This document shows positions 8,598 to 17,419 of a stretch of DNA of 61,013 nt, one piece after another; within the stretch, counting starts at the first letter, position 1; each line of letters starts with the position of its first letter. The notes below the pieces were generated by a model that had not been told where the DNA came from, ran no database searches, and was given only the letters and a program-made list of their open reading frames with translations. The stretch spans positions 1 through 61,013 of the forward strand of contig NZ_MVOC01000075.1 of NCBI RefSeq assembly GCF_002043095.1, in the 5' to 3' direction. Both the position numbers and the translations under genes were made by a program. Origin of the DNA: Mycobacterium sp. AT1. Lineage in GTDB: Bacteria; Actinomycetota; Actinomycetes; Mycobacteriales; Mycobacteriaceae.

Positions 8598-9155
8598 CTA
8601 GACCTCCAGCAGCTCGCCTTCTTTGTGCTTCACCAGGTCGTCGATCTGGGCGGTGTAGGTCTGGGTGCTCTTGTCCAGGTCCTTCTCCGCGCGCCCGACC
8701 TCGTCCTCGCCGGCCTCGCCGTCCTTCTTGATGCGCGCGAGCTCCTCCATGGCCTTGCGGCGGATGTTGCGCACGGTGACCTTGGCGTCCTCGCCCTTGC
8801 CCTTGGCCTGCTTGACCAGTTCGCGGCGGCGTTCCTCGGTCAGCTGTGGGATCGAGATCCTGATGACGTTGCCGTCGTTGCCAGGGTTGACGCCGAGATC
8901 GGAGTTGCGGATCGCATCCTCGATGGGACGCAACTGGTTCGCCTCGTAGGGCTTGATGACGACGAGCCGGGCTTCCGGCACGTTGATGCTGGAGAGCTGG
9001 GTGATCGGCGTCGGCGAACCGTAGTACTCGATCTTGATCCGGTTGAACATGCCGGGATTGGCGCGACCGGTGCGGATGGACGACAGGTCGTCCCGGGCGA
9101 CCGAGACCGCCTTCTCCATCTTCTCCTCGGCTTCGAAGAGGGTTTCGTCGATCAC
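8598..9155 (-). CDS. frr: Ribosome recycling factor
   Basis: 185 aa when started at GTG 9155 (VIDETLFEAEEKMEKAV), which matches the usual family length and has a GGGAGA ribosome site upstream; the frame remains open a further 11 codons. RRF, with EF-G, splits post-termination ribosomes. Conserved RTGRANPGMFNRI, PEARLVVIKPY and the ELVKQAKGKGEDAKV three-helix bundle are present. It follows pyrH by 36 bp. Confidence 0.97.
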   Translation of the reverse strand: MIDETLFEAEEKMEKAVSVARDDLSSIRTGRANPGMFNRIKIEYYGSPTPITQLSSINVPEARLVVIKPYEANQLRPIEDAIRNSDLGVNPGNDGNVIRISIPQLTEERRRELVKQAKGKGEDAKVTVRNIRRKAMEELARIKKDGEAGEDEVGRAEKDLDKSTQTYTAQIDDLVKHKEGELLEV

Positions 9156-9191
9156 TTCATATTCTCCCGTCGCTGTCGCTCGCCCCACCCG

Positions 9192-9932
9192 TCAGGTGGT
9201 GACCAGCGTCCCAATCTTCTCACCCGCCACCGCCCGGGCGATATTCCCGTCGACGAGCAGGTTGAACACCAGGATCGGCATGCGGTTGTCCATGCAAAGG
9301 CTGAACGCCGTCGCGTCGGCCACCTGCAGGCCGCGGTCGATGACTTCCCGGTGGGTGATGGACTTGAGCAGCTCGGCGTCGGGGTTCGTCCGTGGGTCGT
9401 CGGTGTAGACGCCGTCGACCGCCTTGGCCATCAAGACGACGTCGGCGCCAATCTCGAGTGCGCGTTGCGCGGCGGTGGTGTCGGTCGAGAAGTAGGGCAG
9501 GCCCATGCCGGCGCCGAAGATGACGACGCGCCCCTTCTCCAGATGCCGACGGGCGCGACCGGGGATGTACGGCTCGGCGACCTGGCCCATGGTGATGGCG
9601 GTCTGCACCCGGGTGTCGATGCCTTCCTTCTCCAGGAAGTCTTGCAGCGCAAGGCTGTTCATCACGGTGCCGAGCATGCCCATGTAGTCGGAGCGACTGC
9701 GCTCCATACCGCGCTGCTGCAGCTGCGCGCCGCGGAAGAAGTTGCCTCCGCCGATGACCACGGCGACGTGAACGCCGCCACGCACCACTTCGGCGATCTG
9801 CCGGGCGACCAAGGCGACCACGTCGGGATCGAGGCCGACCTGTCCCCCGCCGAACATCTCGCCTCCCAGTTTGAGCAGGACACGCGAATAGCCCGGTCGC
9901 TCAGGTGGGTCCGCCAGGACCGTTTCCGCCAT
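9192..9932 (-). CDS. pyrH: Uridylate (UMP) kinase
   Basis: 246 aa amino-acid-kinase-fold enzyme that phosphorylates UMP to UDP for RNA, DNA and cell-wall nucleotide sugars. Visible motifs are the N-terminal VLLKLGGEMFGG, VVIGGGNFFRG, the DYMGMLGTVMNSLALQ region and the DGVYTDDPRTNPDA segment near the nucleotide site. A short N-terminal extension before YSRVLLK is usual in mycobacteria. First gene of the pyrH-frr-cdsA block. Confidence 0.97.
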   Translation of the reverse strand: MAETVLADPPERPGYSRVLLKLGGEMFGGGQVGLDPDVVALVARQIAEVVRGGVHVAVVIGGGNFFRGAQLQQRGMERSRSDYMGMLGTVMNSLALQDFLEKEGIDTRVQTAITMGQVAEPYIPGRARRHLEKGRVVIFGAGMGLPYFSTDTTAAQRALEIGADVVLMAKAVDGVYTDDPRTNPDAELLKSITHREVIDRGLQVADATAFSLCMDNRMPILVFNLLVDGNIARAVAGEKIGTLVTT

Positions 9933-10007
9933 GACACTCCTTCGGTCCGCACGCGAGTGTCCCCAATCCTGCCAAACGGCTCGACGGGAGGAGCGAAGGG
10001 GTAAGCG

Positions 10008-10694
10008 CTAACCCAGACGAGCCGACAGCAACCACGCGGGCATCGACATGCGGCCATTGCCCTCGTCACGGACGCCCGAGCCGGCGAATTCGGCCGACGC
10101 GGTGGGATTTTGCGCGGCCGTGGCGTGGATGCGGGCAGGCCGGACGTCGTCGACGACCCAGTACTTCGACACCGCGTCGCGCAGTTCCTGCTCGGTGACG
10201 GGGTTCATCGGGACGTCGTCGGGCATCCCGGCACGGTCGAACACCAGGACGTAGTACGACGCGCCAGGCGCGGCGGCGCGGACGATCGACTGCTGGTATC
10301 CATCGCGCAGTTCGACCGGCATGGAGTGGAACAGGGTGCAGTCGACGATGGTGCCGAAGCGTCCGTCGTATCCGGTGAACGCGCTGATGTCGGCGACGTC
10401 GAAGGTGGCCGAGCTCAGGCCGCGACGGGCGGCCTCGGCGCTTGCCAGCTCGATCGCGGTCGCGGACTGGTCCAGTCCGACGGTGGTGAAGCCACGTTCG
10501 GCGAGCGCGATGGCGGTCGCGGCCTCGCCGCAGCCGGCGTCCAGGACGTCGCCGTGGAACTTGCCTGCCTCGATCAGCGCGGCGATCTCGGGTTGCGGCT
10601 CACCGATGCTCCACGGCGGCTTGGTACCGAGACCCAACTGCTCCGCCTCGCCTCGGTAGGCGGCGTCGAACATGACTTCGAGTGGATTGCTCAT
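10008..10694 (-). CDS. Class I SAM-dependent methyltransferase
   Basis: 228 aa with a Rossmann methyltransferase fold. Motif I (VLDAGCGEAATAIALAERG) is at about residues 51-69 and an acidic motif II region (TTVGLDQSA) follows. The start (FDAAYRGEAEQ, then PPWSIGEPQP) places it with small-molecule methyltransferases such as the mycobacterial Rv0560c type; substrate unknown. It is divergent from a MarR regulator with two inverted repeats between them, so it is a likely target of that regulator. Confidence 0.85.
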   Translation of the reverse strand: MSNPLEVMFDAAYRGEAEQLGLGTKPPWSIGEPQPEIAALIEAGKFHGDVLDAGCGEAATAIALAERGFTTVGLDQSATAIELASAEAARRGLSSATFDVADISAFTGYDGRFGTIVDCTLFHSMPVELRDGYQQSIVRAAAPGASYYVLVFDRAGMPDDVPMNPVTEQELRDAVSKYWVVDDVRPARIHATAAQNPTASAEFAGSGVRDEGNGRMSMPAWLLSARLG

Positions 10695-10705
10695 ACCGTC
10701 ATGCT

Positions 10706-10722
10706 TATCAATCTAGTTGATA
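10706..10722. promoter_or_regulatory. Perfect inverted repeat, MarR operator candidate 1
   Basis: TATCAA-TCTAG-TTGATA is a perfect 6-bp dyad around a 5-bp spacer in the methyltransferase/MarR intergenic region. On the minus strand it contains TAGATT, a possible -10 for the methyltransferase. The half-site differs by one base from that of the second repeat 19 bp away (centre to centre). MarR binding is inferred from position and symmetry. Confidence 0.7.
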
Positions 10723-10724
10723 TA

Positions 10725-10741
10725 TGTCAAGATGATTGACA
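10725..10741. promoter_or_regulatory. Perfect inverted repeat, MarR operator candidate 2
   Basis: TGTCAA-GATGA-TTGACA is a second perfect 6-bp dyad with a 5-bp spacer. It ends on the first base of the MarR start codon (ATG 10741). The dyad therefore covers the region immediately before the MarR start and would suit autorepression. Confidence 0.7.
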
Positions 10742-11160
10742 TGAGTCACGACGACGCCGACGAACCGCTTGGCTACCTCCTGCACAGGCTGACGACGGCA
10801 CTGCGCGCGGAGGTCACCTCGATCGCGCTCGAACCGGTGGGAGTGTCCTTCCCCCAGTACATTTGCATGCGCATCCTGTCGCAGTACCCCGGCCGATCCA
10901 ACGCCGAACTCGCGCGTGAGGTGATGGTCTCCCCGCAGGCGATGAACATCGTGGTGCGCGGCCTGCAGGATCGGCAGCTGGTTGCCCGCCCCGCCACCGT
11001 GGCGGCCGGCCGCTCACTGCCCGCCGAGCTGACCCGCGACGGCCGGGCCCTTCTCCGGCAGATCGACGAACACGTCCGCGAGGCGGAGCGCCGAGTGCTC
11101 GAACCTCTGACACCCGCGCAGCGAACCGACTTCAAGGAGCTGCTCGGCGCGTTGAGTTAA
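10741..11160 (+). CDS. MarR family transcriptional regulator
   Basis: 139 aa from ATG 10741; an ATG three codons earlier (10732) is possible, and no Shine-Dalgarno is visible for either. The winged helix-turn-helix core spans about residues 40-95 (FPQYICMRIL, SNAELAREVMVSPQAMNIVVRGLQDRQLV), with dimer helices at both ends. Length and position between pyrH and the amidase gene match Rv2887 of M. tuberculosis, a MarR protein known for repressing the methyltransferase gene Rv0560c. Here a methyltransferase lies directly divergent. The likely role is repression of both genes, relieved by a small aromatic ligand. Confidence 0.9.
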   Translation: MSHDDADEPLGYLLHRLTTALRAEVTSIALEPVGVSFPQYICMRILSQYPGRSNAELAREVMVSPQAMNIVVRGLQDRQLVARPATVAAGRSLPAELTRDGRALLRQIDEHVREAERRVLEPLTPAQRTDFKELLGALS

Positions 11161-11164
11161 ACGA

Positions 11165-12472
11165 TCACACCCGGGTGACCACCGGCGGCACCCAACGGCC
11201 GTCGAGCACCTCGGCCTTCGGCGCGTACAGACGCATCGTCACCCCCAGTGGGCCCAACGGAGCCGGAAGCCAATTGGATTCCCGCTCCGGCCCCGGATGG
11301 GCATGCTGCACATAGAGGGTCAGAGACCCGTCGGCGCCGTAGGTCAGCGCATCGCGATCGCCGATGGCAAACCTGTCGAGCTCGTTGGCGACCTGGAAAC
11401 CCTCGGCGTCGTACATCGTCACCGACCAGAACGCCGACACCGGTGGCAACGCGTCGGCATCGAAGTGGATGACGTAGTCCTGGTCCCCGGTAATCGGATC
11501 ACCGTCGGCGTCGACGTTGAGCAGCGGATAGACGGCGTCCTCCGGCGGGTTGGCCCCCAGGCCGATGAGCGTGACCACCGCACGTTGGAAGTAGGCGTTG
11601 CCGTAGACACCGATGTTGGAGGTCATCACCGTCCAGCCGTTGACGCTGTTGCCCAGCGTGGGCAGCGACGCCAGCATGTCGGCCAGCGCATCGGCCCTGC
11701 CGGCCTCGATCTCGGACCGCTCGTCGGCGCTGAAGCGGCTCGCGTCGAAGGGTGCTCCCGGGGTTATGCCCAGCCGCGCGATCCTGGCGAGTTGAGAGAA
11801 GTCAGAGGCGTGCGGCGGGTTGACCGCCAGCAGATCGGCTGCGTAGGAGAAGAAGTCGAACGCCGACATCCCGTTGACCGTCTTCAAGGGCTCGGTCGTG
11901 ACGTCGTGGTCGGGGTCGATCACGAAGTCGGATGCACCGCCCAAGGGGGTGATGACGTAGCCGTCCTGCACCGCATGCACGGCCGGATAGTCCGCCACGC
12001 CGTTCGTCTGAGTGCGGCCGATGATCCACACGTACGGCGTAGGGGCGGTGATGACCGGCAGCCCGTCGGGCAGTTCGCCGGTATGACCGGGCCCGACGAC
12101 GACCCACTCCGCGGCGTCGGTCCCCGTCGTCCGCTTGCCAGGGTTGGCGAACACGTCGGTCCACATGTCAATGCACGGCAGCATGTAGTAACGGTCGTCC
12201 GTGTCCGGAGCGGACAGTTTCACCGGGCCCGCGGTCAGGTCGAGCCACGCCGACGAATAAAGCGTGTCGAAGTTCGGTCGGACCACGGCGCGGAAGTCGG
12301 CGGTGGGGAACGCCCGGATGTGCGAGAACCGGTTCGGCGGACCCGAACCCGGTCCGCTGCCTGCCGGCATGTTCAGTGCCTGCAGCCGCGTGACGTCCAT
12401 CATCACCAGCGGATAGAGGTAGACGAACGCCTCGTAGCCGAGTGTGCGGGGGTCGTCGGACAGTGTGCTCAC
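11165..12472 (-). CDS. DUF1254/DUF1214 domain-containing protein
   Basis: 435 aa, with a DUF1254 N-terminal region (YEAFVYLYPLVMMDVTRLQ, then VVRPNFDTLYSSAWLDL) and a C-terminal DUF1214 region (PVSAFWSVTMYDAEGFQVAN, HAHPGPERESNWLPAP). No signal peptide or lipobox is seen. The biochemical function of this family is not established. It is the last gene of a six-gene minus-strand run, 63 bp after the copper amine oxidase, so it may act in the same pathway. Confidence 0.85.
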   Translation of the reverse strand: MSTLSDDPRTLGYEAFVYLYPLVMMDVTRLQALNMPAGSGPGSGPPNRFSHIRAFPTADFRAVVRPNFDTLYSSAWLDLTAGPVKLSAPDTDDRYYMLPCIDMWTDVFANPGKRTTGTDAAEWVVVGPGHTGELPDGLPVITAPTPYVWIIGRTQTNGVADYPAVHAVQDGYVITPLGGASDFVIDPDHDVTTEPLKTVNGMSAFDFFSYAADLLAVNPPHASDFSQLARIARLGITPGAPFDASRFSADERSEIEAGRADALADMLASLPTLGNSVNGWTVMTSNIGVYGNAYFQRAVVTLIGLGANPPEDAVYPLLNVDADGDPITGDQDYVIHFDADALPPVSAFWSVTMYDAEGFQVANELDRFAIGDRDALTYGADGSLTLYVQHAHPGPERESNWLPAPLGPLGVTMRLYAPKAEVLDGRWVPPVVTRV

Positions 12473-12535
12473 GAGTGTGCCTCCGGTGCCGGGCCCCGTG
12501 GTCTCGAGGCCACGGCACCGAAGGCTACTCCTGTG

Positions 12536-14551
12536 TCAGGACTCCAGCGCCCGTTCCGCTACCGGCAATCCCGCGTGGTGCGCACCATGGCATGCCTTCG
12601 GCGGTGTCGGCGGGATGTCCAGCGCCGGGTTGCCGTCGAAGAAGCCGATCGGCTTGAGGTGGAATCCCGTGTACGCACAAGGCATTACGGGCCAGTCCTC
12701 CGGCCGGACCACGTGGTGGGCGCCCAGGGTGTACCAGAGCACGACGTCGGTGTCCTCGAGCGGTGCGTCGTCGGCGACGAAGTCAGGCAGGCCCTGGGCG
12801 TCGGCGGACTGGTACATGTAGTCACCCGCGGCGAACTTCTCCGCCTCGTCGTACTTCGTCACCCACAAGTTGTGCTGGATGAACCGCGCCCGGTCGTAGA
12901 TGTAGGAGCCCTCCTGCACCATGACGGGCACTATGTCCTTGGGCACCAGCTTGTAGGCCGTCGGGCTGCCGAGTTCGTTCTTCTTCGAAGGGTTGGTGAT
13001 CTTCCAGTACCGGCCGGTCTTCCAGTCCCAGTCGCGGGCACCTTCGGCCTCTGACGCCACCAGAGTGTCCTTGGTGATCCACGCGTTGTGGTGCGGGTTG
13101 AGTGCCGGATCGGGCTCGGGGATCGAATCCACCTCGTAGACACTGTTTCCCGGTCCGTCGACGCTCATGTCGAGCCGGAAGTTGAAGAAGTGCTGGTGGT
13201 TCGGTCCGTAGACGCCTGGGGCGACGAGCTTGCCCCAGCGGGGCACCTCGCCCTCGGCGATCGAGCCGGTGGTGAGCACGCCGGACAGCTTGACCTCGAC
13301 CTCGATGGACGCGTCGTTGTAGAAGTACCAGAAGAAGCCGTACTCGTAGTTGCCGACGGTGCAGATCATCGAGACGACCAACCGACGAGAGCGCCGCACC
13401 TCCACCTCGCCGGTGCGAAAGTCGGTGTGCTTCCAGGAGATTCCGTAGTCCTCCTCGTGCATGCAGATCGCGTTCGGGATGGTGACGGGGTTGCCGTCGG
13501 AGTCGTTGACCGTGCCGTCGAAGTAGTGGATCTCGCCGAGACAGTCGCAGCCCAACGTCAGCGGGTTGGCCGAGAAGCCCATTCCGACCTCGCCCATGTC
13601 GAAGACGTTCTTGTTCCAGTGCGTCGGCGAGGTGTCGCCGTAGGGAACCACCATCTCCGACAGCGACCCGCGGTACATGATCGGCCTGGTCTCACCGCGG
13701 TCGGTGTAGGTCACCTCGTGCAGCGTGATGCCCTCGCGCGGGTTGAAGCCGATGCGCAGTGACCACTTCTGCCACGTGACCTGCCACCCGTCGACGGTGA
13801 AGCTGGGGCCCTCTGGCTGGGTGATCTCGATCGGCTTGACGTCGGAACGGAATTCGGTGAACGCGGGCCGGTTGTTGGGGTCGAACATGAACTTCGGGTC
13901 GTAGTTGCCCGCCGTCGGCGGCATCGGCACCACCCCGTGGTCCTCGATGTCGAGGACCACCATGTCGTCGAGGTCGAACGTGACGATGAGGCCCTCGACG
14001 GGCCGCGCGTAGCCGTGCTCGGACGGCGCCGCGCGCATGAACGTCAGTGGTCGGCAGATCAGTGGCGAGTTGTCGTAGTGATCGCCCTGGCCGTAGTAGC
14101 CGGCCGGCCACGGGTCGATCATCGCCAGGCTGAAGTCGGTGATGCCGCGCTTGCGCATCGCCTCCTGCCACCGCGGGTCCTCGCGGACCTTCTCCTCGAC
14201 TCCGGTCATGTGCTCGACCAGGTAGGACGGAAAGCGGCCGGGAATGGCCTTCCACGACTCGATCATGCTGGCGCCGAGGTCGACGACCGCCTCGTAGATC
14301 AGCTTCGCCGCGGCGTCGTACATCGTGGCGAAGGCGCAGCGCGGCACGTCGAGACCGCTGAACGTCAGTTCGGCGGTCTTCGCCGGCTCGGCCAGCTGGA
14401 TCATCACGAACTTCAGTGTCGGCGAGGCATATTCGGATGCCATGACGATCGCCGCCGCGGCTTGAATTTCCTCGCCCGAGAGTGGGTCCAGAGGGTAGCC
14501 GGTGGCGCCCTCGGTGGCGGCGGCGCTGCGCGTGGTGCTGTCCAGTGTCAT
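12536..14551 (-). CDS. Copper-containing primary-amine oxidase
   Basis: 671 aa. The Tyr that becomes the TPQ cofactor is Y402 in NYEY (401-404); the catalytic base is D318 (NVFDMGEVGMG); two copper ligands are H452 and H454 (NHQHFF). These align with Arthrobacter-type phenylethylamine/histamine oxidases, which turn primary amines plus O2 into aldehydes, H2O2 and ammonia. The TPQ forms by self-processing with Cu(II). No signal peptide is visible, so it is probably cytosolic. An APC-type permease gene ends 4 bp before its start, suggesting import of an amine or amino acid for oxidation. The precise amine is unknown. Confidence 0.94.
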   Translation of the reverse strand: MTLDSTTRSAAATEGATGYPLDPLSGEEIQAAAAIVMASEYASPTLKFVMIQLAEPAKTAELTFSGLDVPRCAFATMYDAAAKLIYEAVVDLGASMIESWKAIPGRFPSYLVEHMTGVEEKVREDPRWQEAMRKRGITDFSLAMIDPWPAGYYGQGDHYDNSPLICRPLTFMRAAPSEHGYARPVEGLIVTFDLDDMVVLDIEDHGVVPMPPTAGNYDPKFMFDPNNRPAFTEFRSDVKPIEITQPEGPSFTVDGWQVTWQKWSLRIGFNPREGITLHEVTYTDRGETRPIMYRGSLSEMVVPYGDTSPTHWNKNVFDMGEVGMGFSANPLTLGCDCLGEIHYFDGTVNDSDGNPVTIPNAICMHEEDYGISWKHTDFRTGEVEVRRSRRLVVSMICTVGNYEYGFFWYFYNDASIEVEVKLSGVLTTGSIAEGEVPRWGKLVAPGVYGPNHQHFFNFRLDMSVDGPGNSVYEVDSIPEPDPALNPHHNAWITKDTLVASEAEGARDWDWKTGRYWKITNPSKKNELGSPTAYKLVPKDIVPVMVQEGSYIYDRARFIQHNLWVTKYDEAEKFAAGDYMYQSADAQGLPDFVADDAPLEDTDVVLWYTLGAHHVVRPEDWPVMPCAYTGFHLKPIGFFDGNPALDIPPTPPKACHGAHHAGLPVAERALES

Positions 14552-14555
14552 CGGT

Positions 14556-16079
14556 TCAGACTCCGTCGGTGGTTGGGTCGGACTTCGTGAGGTCGAAGAC
14601 CGCCAGATGCGCCAGCGAGTCCTCCTTGCTCACCTTGCGGGCCGAGCGCTTGCCGAAGACGAACACGATCAGGCCAAGGGCGAACATGCCGAGGCTGATC
14701 CCGCCGACCCAGGTCATCCAGGTCGACTGCGGCACGTCGATCCACGGCGTCACGAACGAGTAGTAGACGCCGCCGATGGTGGCGATCGTGCCGACCACCA
14801 CGACGATCCACACTCCCACCATGCCACCGGGGATGCGCCAGAACTTCTCGTTCTCGTAGCGGTCCGCGTACTTCTTCCGCGCGATGACCACCGGGATCAG
14901 GAAGAAGAAGCCCGACAGCAACCAGACGGTGCTCAGGCCGCCCTGCAGGTAGATGGTCACGTTCGCCATGCTGCTCTGCGAGTACAGCCCTACCAGGATC
15001 AGCGACGACAGCACACCCTGAATCAGAATGGCGGTCACCGGGTTGCGGGTGCGCGGATTGAGGTGGGTGAAGATGCGCGGCAGGTGCCGCTCCAGACCCG
15101 AGACGAAGATCAGCCGCGAGTAGGCGACCTGATAGGTCATGAGAGCCACGATGATGATGCCGGCGAGCACGACGGCACAGACCTCCATGAGACCCGGGAA
15201 GCCAGACATGCCCAGCGCGCCGATGACTCCGGTGACGGGATCGATCTGGTCACCGGGCAGCGCCATCATGGTGCCAAGCGTCGTCAGCAGGTAGATGGCC
15301 ACCAGGGCGGTCGAACCCCACAGGATCATCTTGGGCCCACTCTTGCGGACCGACAAGAATTCCGCGCCCATGTTGTACGGCGTCTCGACGCCGAGCAGGT
15401 ACAGCAGCACGGTGCCGTAGAGGAAGCCCGCGACGGCGAAGTTCGGCACCGTCGCCTCGTGCCAGTCGAAGGGAGTGGCCGAGCCGTTCTTGACGGCGAA
15501 CAGCAGGCCGCAGACGAAGATCGTCAGCGTCAGTACGCCGTATACGACGAAGACGACGTTCATGATCTTCTGATTGGCGGCGAGTTTCGCCAGCGCCAGC
15601 CCGACGACCGTCCAGAGGATCACCAGCTGCAGGATGATGCTGGTCGTCAGCCCCAGTTCGGTGTGGAACGCCAGCAGCAGGAACTGCAGCACCACTGCGG
15701 GCGAGGACGCCGCGTTCAGGATCACCGGCACCCAGGACAGGTATCCGCCGACGAATCCCCATGTCTCGCCCATGGTTCGGTGCGCCCAGATGTACACCCC
15801 GCCCTGACCGGGCCACAGGTTTCCGAGTTCGACGACGGCCATGCCTGCGGGCACCAGGAAGCTGACGATGCCGAGCACCCACATGGGGATCGCGGTCCAG
15901 CCGCCTGCGGCCATCACCGACGATCCCGTCACCCAGCAGATGATGAATACGTATGCCGCGGTGAGGCCGAACGTGCTCATCACCTTGGGCAGGATTTGTT
16001 CGGGGACGAGTTCCGTCGTCATCAGCGCGTCGCGATCGGCGGTGCTGGCGGGCCGCGCGGCTTCCATCTCTTGAGTCAC
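14556..16079 (-). CDS. APC superfamily amino acid/amine permease
   Basis: 507 aa from GTG 16079, chosen because a GAAGGA ribosome site lies 7 nt upstream; the open frame extends 45 codons further without homology. About twelve membrane helices, with the conserved GGVYIWAHRTMGETWGFVGGYL segment of glutamate/GABA-type APC exchangers. It lies 29 bp after the ABC ATPase gene and 4 bp before the amine oxidase gene, so it probably supplies that enzyme's substrate. Confidence 0.88.
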   Translation of the reverse strand: MTQEMEAARPASTADRDALMTTELVPEQILPKVMSTFGLTAAYVFIICWVTGSSVMAAGGWTAIPMWVLGIVSFLVPAGMAVVELGNLWPGQGGVYIWAHRTMGETWGFVGGYLSWVPVILNAASSPAVVLQFLLLAFHTELGLTTSIILQLVILWTVVGLALAKLAANQKIMNVVFVVYGVLTLTIFVCGLLFAVKNGSATPFDWHEATVPNFAVAGFLYGTVLLYLLGVETPYNMGAEFLSVRKSGPKMILWGSTALVAIYLLTTLGTMMALPGDQIDPVTGVIGALGMSGFPGLMEVCAVVLAGIIIVALMTYQVAYSRLIFVSGLERHLPRIFTHLNPRTRNPVTAILIQGVLSSLILVGLYSQSSMANVTIYLQGGLSTVWLLSGFFFLIPVVIARKKYADRYENEKFWRIPGGMVGVWIVVVVGTIATIGGVYYSFVTPWIDVPQSTWMTWVGGISLGMFALGLIVFVFGKRSARKVSKEDSLAHLAVFDLTKSDPTTDGV

Positions 16080-16108
16080 TGCGATTCCTTCGATCTCGGG
16101 CTGTCGGG

Positions 16109-16849
16109 TCAGGTGACTATCTGTCCGTCTCTCATCCGCACGACTCGACTGGCCTCCTCGGCCACGATCGGATCGTGGGTGCTGGCGACAACGGTGACGC
16201 CCATGGTCGAGCACAGGTCGCGCAGCATGCGCACGACCGTCTCGCCCGTCTTGTGGTCCAGGTTGGCCGTCGGCTCGTCCGCGAGGACCAGCGTCGGGTT
16301 GCTGATCAGCGAGCGCGCGATGGCCGTGCGCTGCTGTTCACCCCCGGACATCTTCGTCGGCTGGTGGTGTACCCGATGGCTAAGGCCGACCAGCTCGAGC
16401 AGTTCCATTGCCCTCTTGCGCAACGCCTTTCGGTCATACGGCTCGAACATCAGTGGAAGTTCGACGTTCTCGACCGCGGAGAGGAACGGGATCAGGTTGT
16501 AGCTCTGAAAGATGAAGCCGATGGTGTCGTGTCGCAGCGCGGCGAACTGGCTCTCGGTGAGCTGCCCGGTGTCCTTGCCCGCGACCGAGACCGAGCCCTT
16601 GGTGGGGCGGTCCAGTCCACCGATGATGTTGAGCAGCGTGGACTTTCCGCTTCCGCTGGGCCCCATCAGGCAGACGAACTCACCGGGCAACACCCGCAGG
16701 TCGGCGGCGACGAGGGCCTTGACCACCTCGTCGCCCAGCTTGTGCAGCTTCCACACGTCCGACACCTCGATTACCGGTGCCGCCTCCTGGCTGGGCGCGG
16801 CCACCGCCGCGGCCTGCTCCGTCGTGTTCTCGTCGTCGACGACCGTCAT
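16109..16849 (-). CDS. ABC transporter ATP-binding protein (MacB/LolD type)
   Basis: 246 aa. Walker A is GPSGSGKST (63-71), the signature is MSGGEQQR (167-174), Walker B is LVLADEP (187-193), and the switch His is in ASTHDP. A ~25-residue Ala/Gln-rich leader precedes the domain. The MacB/LolD type normally pairs with FtsX-like permeases, and two such genes lie immediately upstream (3 bp spacing). Probable role: export or membrane extraction of an unidentified compound. Confidence 0.93.
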   Translation of the reverse strand: MTVVDDENTTEQAAAVAAPSQEAAPVIEVSDVWKLHKLGDEVVKALVAADLRVLPGEFVCLMGPSGSGKSTLLNIIGGLDRPTKGSVSVAGKDTGQLTESQFAALRHDTIGFIFQSYNLIPFLSAVENVELPLMFEPYDRKALRKRAMELLELVGLSHRVHHQPTKMSGGEQQRTAIARSLISNPTLVLADEPTANLDHKTGETVVRMLRDLCSTMGVTVVASTHDPIVAEEASRVVRMRDGQIVT

Positions 16850-16852
16850 GAA

Positions 16853-17419
16853 CTAACCTCCACCGGAGAGCGAGCGAATGGGTGGCCGCGACGCTGCGGT
16901 CCAGGTGGGCACGACGCTGGTGACCAGCGCGGCGACGATGCTGACGACCACGGCGATGCCCCCGCCGAGAAGCAATCCCCCGACGGCGACGCCGGTGGGC
17001 ACGAAACCCGTTGCCCCGAGCGCCATGGCGACGGCGCCGGCCAGTGCCGCACCGACCACCGCGCCGAGCACGGCTGCCACCAACGGTTCGACGAGCAGTG
17101 CTGCGACGACGGGGGTACGCGGCACTCCGTTGGCGCCGAGCACGCCGAGTTCCCTGGTGCGGTGGGCGACCGTCCTGGTGGTGGCCACGGCCACCTCGAC
17201 GACGCCGACCAGCAGAACGGTCACCGAGATGAGGATGACGGCTCGGCCGATCTCGTCGGCATGCCCGAGCGACGCGGACTGCGCCCGAATGCCGTCCTGC
17301 ATGCCGAACACGAGGACCACCAGGAAGGCACCCGTTGCCGTGGTGACGACCGGCAGGATCATCTCACCGATTCGGCGGCGCGCGGCCAGCCAGCCGTAGG
17401 CCAAGCCTTTGGTCAACAT
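16853..17419 (-). CDS. FtsX-like ABC permease, short form
   Basis: 188 aa with about four hydrophobic segments and the FtsX-domain motif RTRELGVLGANGVPR. It lacks the large extracytoplasmic domain of MacB permeases and is about half the length of its upstream partner. Its ATG abuts that gene's stop codon with no spacer, so the two probably form a heterodimeric or split permease. Substrate unknown. Confidence 0.82.
   Translation of the reverse strand: MLTKGLAYGWLAARRRIGEMILPVVTTATGAFLVVLVFGMQDGIRAQSASLGHADEIGRAVILISVTVLLVGVVEVAVATTRTVAHRTRELGVLGANGVPRTPVVAALLVEPLVAAVLGAVVGAALAGAVAMALGATGFVPTGVAVGGLLLGGGIAVVVSIVAALVTSVVPTWTAASRPPIRSLSGGG

Noticed and set aside
7998..10004. 668-codon plus-strand frame opposite cdsA, frr and pyrH
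   Set aside because: Shadow of three essential conserved genes; His/Asp/Arg-rich composition typical of antisense reading.
14502..16502. 666-codon plus-strand frame opposite the APC permease
   Set aside because: Antisense shadow; the minus strand gives a normal twelve-helix transporter.
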